Below the pieces are notes generated by a model. That model did not search any database, had not been told where the DNA came from, and saw only the letters and a program-made list of their open reading frames with translations. Below, in pieces: positions 15,548 through 16,169 of a stretch of DNA of 16,169 nt (position 1 is the first letter of the stretch; each line of letters opens with the position of its first letter). This DNA comes from Lentisphaeria bacterium (GTDB lineage Bacteria; Verrucomicrobiota; Lentisphaeria; JABSQK01; UBA12247), in the NCBI GenBank assembly GCA_003477185.1, contig DMTJ01000521.1:1-16169 (forward strand), written 5' to 3'. Made by a program: the position numbers and the translations under genes.

Positions 15548-16169
15548 GGGCCCGCGCGGGCCCTAAGCCGCCTCGACGCGCTGGCCAGGCCGCAGTCTGG
15601 GCAGGCCCAGTCGTCGGGGATGTCATCCCAGCGTGTTCCCGGCGGAACCCCTTCGTCAGGCATCCCTTCGGCTTCATCATACAAAAAGGCGCAGACCGTA
15701 CACTCCCATACCTTCCAGCCGCCCTCAGGGTGCTCAGGCGACACCAGTGTGGGCTCGGCCTTTGGCGGCTCGGTCAAGGTCAGGTAGTCCGGGGCCGTGA
15801 CATCCTCGACATGTACTGCCGCTCCATCTTCTGGGAGAGGCTGACGGTATCGATAGGTCGGGTCGCTCAACTGGCGGAATTCCACCTGCTTGACCTCACA
15901 CCAGGCCGAAAACAACGACGTGTGTACCGGTGGTAGATGGTCTCTAATCTGCTCGTGCAGCTTGGGCAGGTTGTAGCATGGCACCGCGGCGTACATGTGA
16001 TGTTCAATGTGATAGTTCATGTTCCAATACAGAAACTGCACGAACTTGCTACAGGTATAGGTGCGACAGCACAGCCTAAAATCGTTTACCCCGTCCATCA
16101 GTCCCAGGTGCTGCAGACCGCCGGTCCAAAAGCCTAGCGCTCCGCCAAAGAATGGCGCAAACGTCACCA
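15544..16169 (-). CDS. membrane fatty-acid desaturase fused to C-terminal rubredoxin (cut by right edge)
   Basis: Only the C-terminal 208 or so codons are in the window; the frame stays open past 16169, so the start lies outside. Counting from the in-frame Met at 16167, the desaturase part has helix [11 protein letters not shown], a [18 protein letters not shown] segment and the third His box HIEHH (53-57) in [23 protein letters not shown]. This marks a di-iron membrane desaturase or hydroxylase; the other two His boxes would be upstream. After a linker (about 95-150) comes a complete rubredoxin: C156-x-x-C159 and C189-P-D-C192, with [21 protein letters not shown] between. The Fe(Cys)4 centre would feed electrons to the di-iron site. 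The substrate is unknown. The stop overlaps the moxR stop by 4 bp, tail to tail. Confidence 0.9.
   Translation of the reverse strand, partial: VTFAPFFGGALGFWTGGLQHLGLMDGVNDFRLCCRTYTCSKFVQFLYWNMNYHIEHHMYAAVPCYNLPKLHEQIRDHLPPVHTSLFSAWCEVKQVEFRQLSDPTYRYRQPLPEDGAAVHVEDVTAPDYLTLTEPPKAEPTLVSPEHPEGGWKVWECTVCAFLYDEAEGMPDEGVPPGTRWDDIPDDWACPDCGLASASRRLRARAGP
15547..15564. repeat. 18-bp perfect palindrome at the moxR/desaturase convergent junction
   Basis: AGGGCCCGCGCGGGCCCT is a perfect inverted repeat starting at the last base of the moxR stop codon. It lies in the last coding codons of the desaturase gene. As RNA it would make a very stable hairpin on either strand, but neither side has a T-tract, so a bidirectional stop or mRNA 3'-end protector is only a suggestion. 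Confidence 0.6.

Noticed and set aside
1..16169. CRISPR array, tRNA/rRNA genes, insertion sequences, prophage or defence cassette
   Set aside because: No direct repeat series, cloverleaf, transposase or terminal inverted repeat was seen; the lone HNH protein is of a housekeeping-like family and not evidence of a defence system.

Overview
The window looks like a chromosomal segment of an aerobic, moderately GC-rich Gram-negative bacterium. The likeliest source is Verrucomicrobiota or a related PVC-group lineage. I infer this from a caa3-type oxidase operon headed by an alternative complex III (ACIII) subunit, a broken phytanoyl-CoA dioxygenase-like gene, a sugar isomerase/epimerase and a formylglycine-type sulfatase. 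No rRNA, tRNA, CRISPR array, insertion sequence or phage gene is visible. The taxonomic assignment is an inference.

Left part (1-7992, all minus strand): this is a respiratory unit read from right to left. It holds a long-chain polyprenyl diphosphate synthase (probably for the quinone tail), ActF (a quinol-binding membrane subunit of ACIII), a small unrecognised membrane protein, a Sco copper chaperone, and subunits II (with fused cytochrome c), I, III and IV of a caa3 oxidase. The 5' end of topA (DNA topoisomerase I) follows and runs off the left edge. Gaps from the synthase to subunit IV are 2-26 bp, or a 4-bp overlap, so it reads as one operon. Together these genes make the quinone, oxidise the quinol, insert copper and reduce oxygen. 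ActA to ActE are not in the window, so ACIII is split in this genome. Subunit I carries the Tyr-Ser motif of A2-type oxidases, and both ActF and subunit IV have unusual His/Asp-rich extensions.

Middle (8185-12402): these are accessory genes. On the minus strand are a xylose-isomerase-like TIM-barrel protein, an HNH endonuclease and an apparently 5'-truncated phytanoyl-CoA dioxygenase-family gene whose first iron-ligand His is replaced by Tyr. On the plus strand is a sulfatase with a beta-sandwich tail. The sulfatase frame runs 248 bp antisense into the next gene.

Right part (12155-16169): a DUF58 protein (minus) is divergent from trpD and a MoxR AAA+ ATPase (plus). MoxR and DUF58 usually sit together in one operon; here trpD and an inversion separate them. 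The last gene (minus, cut by the right edge) is a membrane fatty-acid desaturase fused to a C-terminal rubredoxin domain. It meets moxR tail to tail at a strong GC palindrome.

The most interesting items are the desaturase-rubredoxin fusion, the split ACIII coupled to a prenyl synthase gene, the His-rich extensions in two respiratory subunits, and the split MoxR/DUF58 pair. None is proven new from sequence alone.
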